Part shown: piece after piece, positions 33,289 through 41,575 of the stretch | Layout: each line of letters starts with the position of its first letter | Position numbering within the stretch: position 1 is the first letter of the stretch | Assembly: GCA_026913215.1 (NCBI GenBank) | Contig: JAPTYK010000005.1 | Location: forward strand, 1-64,000 | From: Streptomyces diastatochromogenes | GTDB lineage: Bacteria; Actinomycetota; Actinomycetes; Streptomycetales; Streptomycetaceae | Length of the DNA stretch: 64,000 bases | Direction: 5' to 3' | Position numbers and translations under genes: made by a program | Notes under the pieces: generated by a model | Seen by the model: only the letters and a program-made list of their open reading frames with translations | Told to the model about the DNA's origin: nothing | Database searches by the model: none

Positions 33289-33948
33289 CGGCCACCTCCT
33301 CGGTCGTACGGAGCAGGAGGTCGGCGTCCGGTCGCCACAGGCCGAGCGCGCCGGTGCAGGGCAGCGGGGTCTTGAGGGGGCGCCAGTCGGCGAACTCCCA
33401 GTGGAAGACCTCCCGGTCGCCCCAGGGGGCGCAGCAGCCGTCCGCCTCCAGGTGGCAGCCGGTCAGACGGCCCACCGCGATCACCGCGCCGGTGGCGAGG
33501 GCGTCGCGGGCGGGCAGGCCCTCCAGCTCCAGGACCCGGGGTCGCGCAGGCCCTCGCGGTGCAGCGCCTTGGCGGCGTGCAGCAGCACCGTGGTCCCGAC
33601 CAGTCCGGCCGGGGCCGGCCAGGTGCGGTTCTCCACGGTCTTGCCGTGCAGCAGCGCCCAGGCGTACGGCTGGCGGACCGTCAAGCCGCGGATCTCGCCC
33701 GCCGGTTCGGGGGCCGCGGGGTGGGTGCAGGAGCCGGTGAAGCAGGGCTTGGCCCGCTCGCGCCACGCCTGCTTGGTGAGGCGCTCCATCGTCCAGCCCG
33801 CCGCAGCTTCGCGGCGCCGGTCGGCGATCTTGGGGACGGCGCGGCGGTAGGCGTCCTCGGCGAGCGGGACCTCGTCGACGTGCGTGGAGCTGTGCGCGCA
33901 GCCCGCCGGGTCGAAGCGCACCCAGTGGTCGGTGCTCGCGGCGCTCAC
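33275..33948 (-). CDS. ASCH-domain protein (frameshifted)
   Basis: The start is GTG 33948 (GTGA overlap). After ~75 N-terminal residues comes an ASCH domain: IRGLTVRQPYAWALLHGKTV, ENRTWPAPAGLVGTTVLLHA. After a shift near 33540 it continues ARDALATGAVIAVGRLTGCH, VFHWEFADWRPLKTPLPCTG. ASCH proteins bind RNA or modified nucleotides; some cleave N4-acetylcytidine. The stop overlaps DUF5131 by 14 bases. Confidence 0.75.
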
Positions 33949-34634
33949 CTGACGCCATCCTCGGCTCGGTGGTCGCCGGCCTGCGAGGCGTGCACCGCGG
34001 CGATCTCCTTGTCGAGCCGGGCGCCCTCGAGGGCGGCGACCTCCTCGGCGAGGGCGAGGGCGGCGGTCAGGTCGTGCTTGTAGGCGAAGGAGGGTCCGGT
34101 GTCGCTGAGGTAGTACCAGCCCGCCCCCGCGGCGCCGACGTGCCAGAACCGCTTCTCGCGCTGGGCGCCGTCGGTGACGGCCCACAGGTGGTCGAAGGGG
34201 CCGGGCCCTCGCTCGACGATGAGTTCGCCGTAGCCGCCGAGCGTGTTCGTCAGCGGCACCCGGAACTCGCCGGCCTTCTCGGCCAGTTCCTCCAGGCGCT
34301 GCTGCCGCTCGGTGATGATGGCCAGCAGGCGCGGGATGTCGGTGCGGGCGTGGGCCATGAACGTCGCGTCGTTCAGGAGCTGCTGGTAGTCGCGCTCCGC
34401 GTCCCAGTCGGCGTGCGCCGCGATGTTGTCGATCGGTTCCTCGTCGAGGCGGGCGATCTGGCGCGTGCACCGGTAGCCGGTGCCGGTCTCCTGCAGGCCG
34501 GCGACGACCTCGACCAGGGTGCCCTGGTCGTAGACGCCCCAGTCGCCGTCGGTGGCGGCGGCCTGGCGGGCGTCGACCTCGGCGAGGTACGCCGCGTGCG
34601 GGGCGGGGAAGGGCGTGGTGGGTTCGGGGCTCAT
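33945..34634 (-). CDS. Hypothetical protein
   Basis: The start is ATG 34634 (ATGA overlap) rather than the upstream 34661. The 229-residue protein has a helical N-terminus (AAYLAEVDARQAAATDGDW), a coiled-coil segment (LLAIITERQQRLEELAEKAG) and a beta-rich segment (RFWHVGAAGAGWYYLSDTGP). It is not recognised. It belongs to the long operon of the cassette at 37113. Confidence 0.6.
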   Translation of the reverse strand: MSPEPTTPFPAPHAAYLAEVDARQAAATDGDWGVYDQGTLVEVVAGLQETGTGYRCTRQIARLDEEPIDNIAAHADWDAERDYQQLLNDATFMAHARTDIPRLLAIITERQQRLEELAEKAGEFRVPLTNTLGGYGELIVERGPGPFDHLWAVTDGAQREKRFWHVGAAGAGWYYLSDTGPSFAYKHDLTAALALAEEVAALEGARLDKEIAAVHASQAGDHRAEDGVR

Positions 34635-35194
34635 ACGGCGCGGTCCTCGTCTCCGGTGCACTCCTCGGCCTGGCGGCGGGCGGCGGCCAGGTCGTCGGGG
34701 TGCTCAACGGTCGTGCGGTGGATGTGGGCGTGGCGGCAGCGGCTGCGGGCGTGCAGCTGCTCGTTGGCGAAGTGGAGGTCGGAGAAGTCGTCCACCAGGG
34801 CGGTAGCGGTGCCGTCGTCGTCGCCGATCCAGTCGCCGGGTTCGACGGGCAGCAGCGCATCGCCGGCGCTTCCCCAGATCAGGACGGTGACCATCCACCC
34901 TTCGCGGGCGGCGGCCTGGGCCGGGCTCTGTTCGGCCAGGTCCGGGATGGTGCCCTCGTGGACGCTCAGGGGTCCGGGCTGGTCGACCCGCAGGAGGGTC
35001 GCGAAGTCGGCGCTCGCCGAGGCGTTCAGCAGGGCGAGGCCGAGCTGGCGCAGGGCCAGGGCGTCGCCGGTGATGCTGCCGAGCGGTCCGGTGACCACGC
35101 CCTCGTACATGCCGTAGGGGCCGGGCCGGGTGTCGATGTCGTACGGGGCGTCGCTGTCGGGGTCCAGGACGGGCACGCTGATGGTGCGGCTCAT
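34631..35194 (-). CDS. Hypothetical protein
   Basis: The start ATG 35194 follows GGGGGAGAGG. The 187-residue protein has beta-rich halves (YGMYEGVVTGPLGSITGDAL, WMVTVLIWGSAGDALLPVE) and a C-terminal helix with His/Cys (HARSRCRHAHIHRTTVEHPD). The family is unknown. It overlaps neighbours on both sides by four bases. Confidence 0.6.
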   Translation of the reverse strand: MSRTISVPVLDPDSDAPYDIDTRPGPYGMYEGVVTGPLGSITGDALALRQLGLALLNASASADFATLLRVDQPGPLSVHEGTIPDLAEQSPAQAAAREGWMVTVLIWGSAGDALLPVEPGDWIGDDDGTATALVDDFSDLHFANEQLHARSRCRHAHIHRTTVEHPDDLAAARRQAEECTGDEDRAV

Positions 35195-35499
35195 GCCTCT
35201 CCCCCGCTCGGGCTGAGGGTGCCGGGGCGGCCGGCGTCGAGGAACTGGGCGGCGCCCGCCATCGCGGCGGCGATCTCGGCCTCGCGGGCGAACCGGGCCA
35301 GCTCGTCGGCGGTGCCCTCCAGGACGATGCCGCCGACGTGCAGCCTCCCGATGTACGTGCCGTCCCACTCCAGGCGCGTGTCGCTGTCCAGGCGGGTGTC
35401 CGGGGCGAGGTGGACGTGCACCGGGTCGGTGAGGCTGGGCTTGGCGCCGAGGACATCGTCGGCGAGGCGCTGCAGGCGGGCGCGCAGGCGCTGGTACAT
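35191..35499 (-). CDS. Hypothetical protein
   Basis: The 102-residue protein begins YQRLRARLQRLADDVLGAK, then a strand-rich middle (VHVHLAPDTRLDSDTRLEW, YIGRLHVGGIVLEGTADEL) and a helical end. The family is not recognised. Confidence 0.6.
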   Translation of the reverse strand: MYQRLRARLQRLADDVLGAKPSLTDPVHVHLAPDTRLDSDTRLEWDGTYIGRLHVGGIVLEGTADELARFAREAEIAAAMAGAAQFLDAGRPGTLSPSGGEA

Positions 35500-35520
35500 G
35501 ACGGTGGGTCTCCTTGGGTG

Positions 35521-35753
35521 TCAGGCCCGGCCGGTGCGGGTGCGGAAGGGCTGCTCGGGGTCGCGGTCGAAGCGGAGGCCGTCGCGGTATCCGGCGGCGT
35601 ACTCGGCGTCGGCGTACTCGCTGATCCAGCGGCGCCGGACGGCGGTGACCTCGGGCGTGGCGGCGGCGGCGTCCGCGCGCCCGCTCTCCAGGCCGGCGAA
35701 GTACGGCGGCAGGTCGGGGCGGTGGGCGTCAGGGCGACGGTGGGGATGCTCAT
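35521..35753 (-). CDS. Small hypothetical protein (frameshifted)
   Basis: ATG 35753 opens MSIPTVALT, and after a one-base shift near 35727 it continues HRPDLPPYFAGLESGRADAA, VRRRWISEYADAEYAAGYRD and ends RFDRDPEQPFRTRTGRA at 35521. The WISEYADAEYAAGYRDGL segment resembles short sequences seen in other Streptomyces plasmid proteins. The function is unknown. Confidence 0.5.
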
Positions 35754-35773
35754 GGCGGGCTCCTGTGTCGGCT

Positions 35774-36041
35774 TCAGGTGCGGGCGGTGAGGGTCTCGGC
35801 CAGTGCGCGGGCCCAGGCAAGCCGGGCGTGGTGCGTGGCCGGGTCGGTGCGGAGGTTCGTCGTGGCGTCGGCCAGGTAGAGGGCCACCACCGGACGGTTC
35901 AGGGCTCCGCACTGGAGTTCCGTGTGGCGGCCGCGCTGCGTGCGGTGTGCTCGTCGACGGGCCGGGTGTGGTCGAGGGAGGCCAGGTACAGCGACATGGC
36001 GGTCCGGCAGGTGCCGGGGCGGTGCGAGCGGCGGTGAGCAT
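35774..36041 (-). CDS. Small hypothetical protein (two frameshifts)
   Basis: The pieces MLTAARTAPAPAG, RTAMSLYLASLDHTRPVDEH with TARSAA, and GRHTELQCGALNRPVVALYL with ADATTNLRTDPATHHARLAW join across two one-base shifts (near 36000 and 35935) to give ~88 residues ending at 35774. It is coherent only when joined. It lies in line with its neighbours in the 37.0-29.9 kb operon. Confidence 0.4.
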
Positions 36042-36106
36042 GGCGGGGTCTCCTGTCCGCCGGGCCCCGGTCGGCCGCCGCTCGGCCGCCGACCGGGACG
36101 GTCCGG

Positions 36107-36520
36107 TCAGGCGGCGAGTGCGGTGTCCTGCTGCTCGAGGGCGTCGGCGGTCCGCAGCAGGCGGCCGATGACCTCGCTGGTCGTGGGCGGCTGCTGGCCG
36201 GGGCCGAAGTCGCCCACGGCGGCCCAGTGGCTGACGGTGTCGATGACGTCGCCGTCGTCGTGGACCTCGGGGTAGGCGGCGGCGAGGGTGTCGTAGACGG
36301 CGCGGATCGCGGCCATGGCCCGCTGGGAGCCCTTGACGTAGGTGATCGCGGTGTCCGCGTCGGTCCGGAACGCCTCGGGCAGGATCAGGGTCGCGGCCTG
36401 GTAGAGGGCCGTGACCAGGTCCAGGGAGCCGTCGGGGCCGACGAACTCGTCGCCGGTGTGCAGGCCCTGGTGGTTGATCAGGTCGGCCGCGTCGCGCAGC
36501 ACCTTCGGGGTGTGGTTCAC
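36107..36520 (-). CDS. Hypothetical helical protein
   Basis: The start is GTG 36520 with GGAGAG upstream. The 137-residue protein is helical (KVLRDAADLINHQGLHTGDE, AMAAIRAVYDTLAAAYPEVH, VIGRLLRTADALEQQDTALA). The family is not recognised. Confidence 0.6.
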   Translation of the reverse strand: MNHTPKVLRDAADLINHQGLHTGDEFVGPDGSLDLVTALYQAATLILPEAFRTDADTAITYVKGSQRAMAAIRAVYDTLAAAYPEVHDDGDVIDTVSHWAAVGDFGPGQQPPTTSEVIGRLLRTADALEQQDTALAA

Positions 36521-36614
36521 GGGAAAGCTCTCCAGCCGGTCGTGGGCGGAAGGGTGAGCGGGTTGGTCGGCCGGACGCGCGGGGATGAGCGCTCCGCGCG
36601 TCCGGCCCGTGGGG

Positions 36615-36670
36615 TCCGGCTCGGCCCCCGGGAGCCGGGGGGTAGCTCGACCGGTCGGGGCCGAGCCGGA
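36615..36670. terminator. Long intra-operon stem-loop
   Basis: TCCGGCTCGGCCCC (36615-36628) pairs perfectly with GGGGCCGAGCCGGA (36657-36670), enclosing a second small GC hairpin. It lies between the first two genes of the operon (stop 36681, start 36520), so it may reduce read-through or stabilise the first message. Confidence 0.5.
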
Positions 36671-36680
36671 GTTCGGGGGG

Positions 36681-37067
36681 CTAGTCCCAGCGGGACTCGA
36701 AGGTGGTGTCCGGGCGGCCGTAGCCCTCGTCGTTGGCGAGGGCCCACTCATGGGCGTGCTCCTCGCACTGGGTCAGGCCCTCGATCTCGCGCGCCTCGTT
36801 GGCGTTGAAGAGGAGGCCGCAGGTGTTGCACTCGGCGATCTCGGCGTCGGCGGGGAGGGCGATCCCGGCGTTCGTGGCGGCCTCCTGGGCGATGCGCAGG
36901 CGCTCGACCTGGTCGGTCAGGCCGCCGTCGTCGGTGGCCGCACCGCCCTCGTAGCCGAGGAGTTCCATCAGGGCCCAGTGCAGTTCCTGCTGCTCCTCGC
37001 CGAGTTCGGCCAGGAGGCGCTCGGTGGGCAGCGCCGTGGTCTGGCGCTCGGGGGCTATGGCGGCCAT
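36681..37067 (-). CDS. Small zinc-ribbon-like protein, first gene of a long cassette operon
   Basis: The 128-residue protein has a helical N-terminus (RLLAELGEEQQELHWALMEL) and a C-terminal IAECNTCGLLFNANEARE with a later C and H (TQCEEHAHEW) that can form a zinc knuckle. The family is unknown. It is the first of 13 minus-strand genes after the cassette at 37113, separated from the second by a strong stem-loop. Confidence 0.6.
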   Translation of the reverse strand: MAAIAPERQTTALPTERLLAELGEEQQELHWALMELLGYEGGAATDDGGLTDQVERLRIAQEAATNAGIALPADAEIAECNTCGLLFNANEAREIEGLTQCEEHAHEWALANDEGYGRPDTTFESRWD

Positions 37068-37112
37068 CGAATCCTCGATCCGTAGGGGCGGTGTTCTCTG
37101 TCGGCGCTCCAG

Positions 37113-37149
37113 ACACTACGGGAAACCCAATACGTAAGCAAGGGGTTTC
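37113..37149 (-). promoter_or_regulatory. Shared promoter/operator cassette, copy 7
   Basis: AAACCCAATACGTAAGCAA with a GGGTTT right arm. Minus strand -35 TTGCTT (37136-37141), 17-base spacer, -10 TAGTGT (37113-37118). It heads the 13-gene operon 37067 to 29872. Confidence 0.75.
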
Positions 37150-37169
37150 AACGGGGCGGGCATGAAGAA

Positions 37170-37193
37170 GCCCCCTCCGGCTTTGAAGGGGGC
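37170..37193 (-). terminator. Terminator after the excisionase-like gene
   Basis: GCCCCCT (37170-37176) pairs with AGGGGGC (37187-37193). On the minus strand the stem is followed by TTCTTC. It lies 43 bases beyond the stop at 37236 and insulates cassette copy 7. Confidence 0.65.
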
Positions 37194-37235
37194 GGCAATA
37201 CGGCGCGGCGCGCCGTGGGGGTACAGGCGGGGGGC

Positions 37236-37457
37236 CTAGCTCTCGTCGTCGCCTTGCCGTTCGCCGTGCAGGACGAGGATGTCCGAGAGCGAGACCAGGT
37301 GCCGTCGGCCCTTCACCCAGACATGGACGCCGGCCGCCTGCGCGTCACGGCGCAGCGTGGAGTGGGACACGGGATGCCCGGTCGGCTCGAAGAACTCGGC
37401 GGCGGTGAAGAAGTCGACGAGGTCGTCCGGCGGCGGACCTGCGGGCTGGGAGGACAT
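37236..37457 (-). CDS. Excisionase/MerR-like small DNA-binding protein
   Basis: The start is set at ATG 37457 (in-frame ATGs at 37469 and 37475 are possible). The ~73-residue product reads FFTAAEFFEPTGHPVSHSTL, RRDAQAAGVHVWVKGRRHLV, SLSDILVLH, which is the winged HTH of small excisionase or MerR-type proteins (helix, turn, RxGRRxLVSxxD). It is probably co-transcribed with the gene at 38103. It may bind the promoter region nearby, which is untested. Confidence 0.55.
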   Translation of the reverse strand: MSSQPAGPPPDDLVDFFTAAEFFEPTGHPVSHSTLRRDAQAAGVHVWVKGRRHLVSLSDILVLHGERQGDDES

Positions 37458-37530
37458 GGCATCACCCATCTTCAAATGGGGCGCGGCGCCCCCCGGTCGG
37501 AGCGCCGCGCAAGAAATCGGTGGTGGGTGC

Positions 37531-38103
37531 CTAGTTGGCGACCCTCTGCGGACGGCGGCCGGAGCGCTCGGCGGCGAGCTGGGCCAGGGTCCACATCGTC
37601 GGCTGCCCCCGTTCGGCGCAGTACCGGTTGACGCACATGGCGGCCTTGTGGGTGGCCACCCAGATCAATCCCCAGGTACGGCAGGCGGGGCAGGGCTCCC
37701 GCCGGATCACGTCGGTGTCCCCCATCAGCAGCGCCGACGCCGCCGCGTGCCGCCACTCCATCGCGGCCAGATACGCCTGCCAGTCCATCCCGAGGTGGTC
37801 GGCCTGGACCCGCGCCCGCTCGTACGCCGCGGCCCGGCCGGGCTGCCCGGGCTCGGGCTCCGGTGCCGGCGCGCTGCGCGCCTGGGCGATGAAGTCGGCC
37901 ACCTCGCCGTCACAGGCTGCCAGGTGGTCCAGCACCGTATTGTTGGCCGGAGCGGGGCTGTGCACCCGCGTCGCTGACCGTCCGACCCGCGACCCCGTCG
38001 CCGTCGACCCCGCCCTCTTCCAGTCCAAGCTGTCGAGCTCGTCGAGAAGGTCCGCAGGCTTCTGGTCCCCGGTCTCCTTCTGCGCCGCCGATGGCCTGAT
38101 CAT
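37531..38103 (-). CDS. Hypothetical zinc-binding plasmid protein
   Basis: The start ATG 38103 follows GGTGGGGGAA. The 190-residue protein has a charged N-terminus, a helical middle (HLGMDWQAYLAAMEWRHAAA) and a C-terminal CPACRTWGLIWVATHKAAMC with a further Cys (NRYCAERG): a C-x2-C...C...C zinc ribbon. It ends WTLAQLAAERSGRRPQRV. Its position next to the par/rep block suggests a plasmid maintenance role, which is not shown. Confidence 0.6.
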   Translation of the reverse strand: MIRPSAAQKETGDQKPADLLDELDSLDWKRAGSTATGSRVGRSATRVHSPAPANNTVLDHLAACDGEVADFIAQARSAPAPEPEPGQPGRAAAYERARVQADHLGMDWQAYLAAMEWRHAAASALLMGDTDVIRREPCPACRTWGLIWVATHKAAMCVNRYCAERGQPTMWTLAQLAAERSGRRPQRVAN

Positions 38104-38301
38104 GTTGTTCCCCCACCCCCATGGAGCGCCCGGCCCCGGGGCGTGATGAGGGACGCGCGGCAGGGCAGAGCTCGCACTGATCTCTAAGCGATCTAGGGGT
38201 CCATCATGTCATGGGCACATGCGTTCGGGCAGGAATTAGTGCCGCCGCTTCGGCCCTGGCCTGGCCTGTTACGAGATCAGGACATCACGCCGTGGGGGAA
38301 G

Positions 38302-38658
38302 TCACGGTCGGCGTGCTACGAAGTCCGGGGCGCGCACGGCTTCGACGGCCATTCCGGAGAGGTACGACGCCTGAGAGTCCGTCAGCACGCCTGCGGCCCG
38401 CGCGCCGTCAATGAGAAGGCCAAAACCGGCCGACGTGATACGGTGCGCCTCCGCCGTCTGCGCCTCGGTGAGGGTCCGCCCCATGTCCTGAAAGATCTTC
38501 TCCCACCAAGCGGCCACCTGATGGTCCGTGACGCCGCTCTGCTGGTCTGCGACACCTCTGCTCGCGAGGTGCGGCCGGAGGGGGATCACTTCAGCATCCG
38601 AGACGGAGCGTATGGGGCGCTCCCCCCCGGAATCGTCTCGCGCGAGGCTGGGGCCCAT
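38302..38658 (-). CDS. Hypothetical protein next to parA
   Basis: The start is ATG 38658 because GAAGGTGGAG precedes it. The 118-residue product has a disordered N-terminus and a helical C-terminal domain (QVAAWWEKIFQDMGRTLTEA, GLLIDGARAAGVLTDSQASY). No family is recognised. It lies downstream of parA, separated by two palindromes. Confidence 0.5.
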   Translation of the reverse strand: MGPSLARDDSGGERPIRSVSDAEVIPLRPHLASRGVADQQSGVTDHQVAAWWEKIFQDMGRTLTEAQTAEAHRITSAGFGLLIDGARAAGVLTDSQASYLSGMAVEAVRAPDFVARRP

Positions 38659-39001
38659 CACTCCACCTTCTTCCGGCTGGCAACGTGGTTTCACGGTTGG
38701 GCCGCCGGTGGCCTCCCCCGTGCCGAGCCAGGGTGTCAAAGATCCTTCGGGATTCGCCAGAGGCCACGGTCAACTTGACGGCAAAGTGATGTTGAACCTA
38801 CGGCTCTCTTACCTTTTCGTCTCTACGGGGGACGCCCCTACGCACGTAAGCTGCCGCGTCCTAAGTGCCGACAAAGAACACGAACCCCGTGCGAAGGGGC
38901 GTCAGAGACCCACCAGGAGAGTGCGCACACCCCCCGGTGACACCGCGAGTGTATCGCGCGTTGGTTCCAACCAACAGCGATCTTCGAAGGCGTCGCCCGT
39001 A
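38659..39001. other. Gene-free stretch between parA and its neighbour
   Basis: No convincing coding sequence is visible on either strand. It contains GTTGGTT-CC-AACCAAC (38960-38975), a perfect 7+2+7 inverted repeat, and is relatively AT-richer around 38780-38825 (GTGATGTTGAACC, TTACCTTTTCG). That could hold the promoter for the minus gene at 38658. Confidence 0.4.
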
Positions 39002-39020
39002 GTGATTGGCCGCCAATCAC
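39002..39020. repeat. parS-like palindrome 1
   Basis: GTGATTGGCCGCCAATCAC, perfect 9+1+9 palindrome, 77 bases past the parA stop. Confidence 0.75.
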
Positions 39021-39061
39021 CCGGGCCCCCTCCGGCCGCTCCGGTCGAGGAGGGCTCGGGG

Positions 39062-39080
39062 GTGATTGGCGGCCAATCAC
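39062..39080. repeat. parS-like palindrome 2
   Basis: GTGATTGGCGGCCAATCAC, same element with the opposite centre base, 60 bases from palindrome 1 and 16 bases past the parA stop. Confidence 0.75.
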
Positions 39081-39096
39081 CCCCAAGCCCTCTCCC

Positions 39097-39966
39097 CTAT
39101 CGCGGCTGCTTGGAGAAGCCCAGCCCCTTGGCGATGCCGATGTAGTCGTACGTCGCCTCGCCGGCCCGGTCGTAGTGCAGCAGGACCTTCTGGTGCGCGT
39201 AGGACTCCGGGATCTTCGTGGACCGCCGGATGCCGATCTGCTCCGCCGAGCTGCCCCGCAGCACGAGATCGCCGTAGGCGTCCACGGCCATCTTCTTGCC
39301 GTCGTCCCACACCGCGCCCTGCGACCGGTGGGTGGGAACGTCCACCAGGACGATGCCGGACATCCGGGCGTGGGCGCCGTACTCCGAGAAGTCCTCCTCG
39401 ATGGCGGCGATCTTCTGCTCGATACGGGTGAGGCCGCGCAGCTCCTTGAAACCGGGCTTGATGCAGGCGACCACGTCGTCGCTGGCCAAGATGGCGCCGA
39501 TCACCACGAGGCCCAGGCTGCCCGGGCAGTCGACGATGATGACGTCGTACTCCCCCTTCACCTGGTCCAGGAGCCGCTTCAGCCACAGCTCGCGTGCCAT
39601 CGCCGTGGTCAGGTGCTGCTCGGCGTTCTCCATCTCTCCCGAGCCGAGCACGAGGTCCAGGTTCTCGAGGCGCTTGCTGCCCGGGCTGTCGTACGGCCCG
39701 GCGTAGGCCGGCACGATGGCCTCGCGCAGCTTCACCGTCTTGTCGGTGAGGCAGTCGTAGATGTTCTTCTGGCCTGTGATCGCGTCGGGGTACATGTAGC
39801 CGAGCGCCACCGAGGCGTCGCACTGGTCGTCCGCGTCAACGACCAGCGTCTTGTACCCCCAGTCCGCGAGGATGGCGGCGACGTTGACGGCGGTGGTGCT
39901 CTTGCCCGAGCCGCCCACCTGGTTGGTCATCGAGATGATACGGGGCAGTTCGATCTGAAGTGCCAT
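39097..39966 (-). CDS. parA: ParA-type partition ATPase
   Basis: The 289-residue protein starts at ATG 39966. The deviant Walker A region reads MTNQVGGSGKSTTAVN: the motif is present, but the signature lysine (normally KGG) is a valine. Walker A' LVVDADDQCDAS and Walker B YDVIIVDCPGSLG follow in order. There is no long N-terminal HTH, so this is a short, type Ib/chromosomal-like ParA. It would bind DNA non-specifically and move ParB-bound plasmid copies. It is flanked on both sides by the 19-bp palindromes and lies downstream of parB in the same direction. Confidence 0.9.
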   Translation of the reverse strand: MALQIELPRIISMTNQVGGSGKSTTAVNVAAILADWGYKTLVVDADDQCDASVALGYMYPDAITGQKNIYDCLTDKTVKLREAIVPAYAGPYDSPGSKRLENLDLVLGSGEMENAEQHLTTAMARELWLKRLLDQVKGEYDVIIVDCPGSLGLVVIGAILASDDVVACIKPGFKELRGLTRIEQKIAAIEEDFSEYGAHARMSGIVLVDVPTHRSQGAVWDDGKKMAVDAYGDLVLRGSSAEQIGIRRSTKIPESYAHQKVLLHYDRAGEATYDYIGIAKGLGFSKQPR

Positions 39967-40127
39967 GGAGTCTCCACAGTGCTGGCCTCGCGAGCACACA
40001 CGGACCGGCGGCCGGTGAAGGGACCGCAGGGCATGGTCGGCATGCGACGGGGCTGGTGAGTACGGGCCTGCCGTGAGATCCGCCGGTGCCGTCGAGAAGG
40101 TCGCTGGCTGGGCGTCGGGGGAGTGAG

Positions 40128-40146
40128 GTGATTGGCGGCCAATCAC
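40128..40146. repeat. parS-like palindrome 3
   Basis: GTGATTGGCGGCCAATCAC, ~160 bases upstream of the parA start. Confidence 0.75.
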
Positions 40147-40233
40147 CGCGTGCGCGGGGCCGGCGCAGGAGGGCGCGGCAGGCACGGCAGGAGAGTGCTG
40201 GGGGCACGCTATCGGGTGGGACCCCGGAAACGC

Positions 40234-40269
40234 CAGTCGCCCCGCCGGTGTGTCGTGGCGGGGCGACTG
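40234..40269. terminator. Terminator hairpin after parB
   Basis: CAGTCGCCCCGCC (40234-40246) and GGCGGGGCGACTG (40257-40269) form a perfect 13-bp stem with a 10-base loop, 20 bases past the parB stop. Confidence 0.8.
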
Positions 40270-40289
40270 ACTGGGCGAGGCGCCTGGCC

Positions 40290-41486
40290 TCAGTCCATGA
40301 GGATCAGCTCCTGGAGCTCCGTGAACTCCTCGGGGGAGAGGCGCTCCTTGAGACCGGTGTAGATGTCCTTCACGGTGGTCACCGGGATGACACCGCGTTC
40401 GGTGAGGGTGCTCACCTCGGTGCTGTTCCCCCCCGTTCCCTCGCCGTTCGAGGTCTGCGGGGCCGGCGCGTCGCCTCCGGTTCCGTCCGTCGGCGTCTCC
40501 GGGTCCGGCTCGGGCGCTGGCGGGGTCGGCCCCGTCTGCGTCGCTGCCGGGCTGGCCTCCGGGTGCTGCGCGGTGCGGGCACCGGTCCGTCGGGGGCGGC
40601 CGGGGCTGCGGCCCGGCTGCCGGCGACGCCGCGGGGGCTGAGGAGCTGGCTCTCTGCTCGTCTCCCCCGGGCCTCCCGAAGCGGCCTCCGGCTGTGGAGC
40701 CGGCTCCGGAGGCGAGGGCACCCGCTGGTCTTCGAGGGGCACCTTGCTCTTCACGATGGCGGCGGCGTCCTCAAACGACAGGGTGCCGTCGACGAACTGC
40801 TGCTGCAGGTCCTCGCGCAGGCTGGCCAGAACTGTGGCGGCGTCCTTGACGGAGAGGAGGAGCTTCCCGCCGAACTCCATCTCCAGGTTGTTCTGCTTGC
40901 ACCACTGGTCGATGACGGCGTGCTGCAACGGCTCGATCAGCTTCAGGAGCTTGATCTTGTGGGAGACGACCGTCTGAGAGACGTTCCCGAGACGGCGCAC
41001 CAGTTCGCGCTGGGAGATTCCGAGCTCGTCGAGGGCCGCCTGGTAGTCGGCGCCCGCTTCGATCGGGTCCAGCCCGAGCCGCTGCTCGTTCTCCTTGATG
41101 GCGGACAGCCGCAGAGACCCGTTCTCTGCCACCGTCTTCCGGATGAAGACCGGGACCTTCGCCAGGCCCTTCTGCGTCGCGGCGGCCAGTCGGCGGTGGC
41201 CGTGGATGACGACGAAGGGCTTCTTGGAGTTCTCGACGTGCTCACGGTGCTGTGGATAGTGCTGGATGTAAGCGGCGGCCGGCACGACGGTGAGCGCCTG
41301 GACGACGCCGTCGTCGTCGAAGCTGTCGGCGAGGTTCTGGACGGCGCGCAGGCGCTTGCGTCCGTTCTCGGGACTCGGCAGAAGGTCAGTGACAGGGACC
41401 TCGGCCGTTCCCTTGCTGAAGAGGCGCTGTTGCTCTGCCGCCTCCCTCGAGGCACCGAGTTGGAGGTTCTGGGGCATTCCGGCCAT
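40290..41486 (-). CDS. parB: ParB-family partition protein
   Basis: The 398-residue protein starts at ATG 41486. The N-terminal ParB/CTPase domain shows VTDLLPSPENGRKRLRA and PFVVIHGHRRLAAATQKGL (the usual GERR box is GHRR here), then VFIRKTVAENGSLRLSAIKE and NEQRLGLDPIEAGADYQAAL. The DNA-binding HTH is ELGISQRELVRRLGNVSQTV. A long Pro/Glu/Arg-rich disordered linker (~residues 255-350) precedes a short C-terminal helical region (DIYTGLKERLSPEEFTELQE) that may dimerise. The palindromes up- and downstream are its probable binding sites. Confidence 0.9.
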   Translation of the reverse strand: MAGMPQNLQLGASREAAEQQRLFSKGTAEVPVTDLLPSPENGRKRLRAVQNLADSFDDDGVVQALTVVPAAAYIQHYPQHREHVENSKKPFVVIHGHRRLAAATQKGLAKVPVFIRKTVAENGSLRLSAIKENEQRLGLDPIEAGADYQAALDELGISQRELVRRLGNVSQTVVSHKIKLLKLIEPLQHAVIDQWCKQNNLEMEFGGKLLLSVKDAATVLASLREDLQQQFVDGTLSFEDAAAIVKSKVPLEDQRVPSPPEPAPQPEAASGGPGETSREPAPQPPRRRRQPGRSPGRPRRTGARTAQHPEASPAATQTGPTPPAPEPDPETPTDGTGGDAPAPQTSNGEGTGGNSTEVSTLTERGVIPVTTVKDIYTGLKERLSPEEFTELQELILMD

Positions 41487-41575
41487 GGGGTCTCCGGGTA
41501 GGTGGTGCTGGATGTGATGGGTCTCTGCGGCTGAGCTTATCCGGCGGAACCGCGACGTCAGAGGGGTGGAGTCCG

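Larger units (their letters stand above)
39967..40289. other. parB-parA intergenic region
   Basis: There is no gene. It holds one parS-like palindrome (40128-40146) and the parB terminator hairpin (40234-40269). parA therefore probably has its own promoter here, but no clear -35/-10 pair stands out. Confidence 0.5.

Noticed and set aside
38960..38975. GTTGGTT-CC-AACCAAC as a further partition site
   Set aside because: It shares no core with the 19-bp palindrome and occurs once, so I list it only as an isolated inverted repeat.
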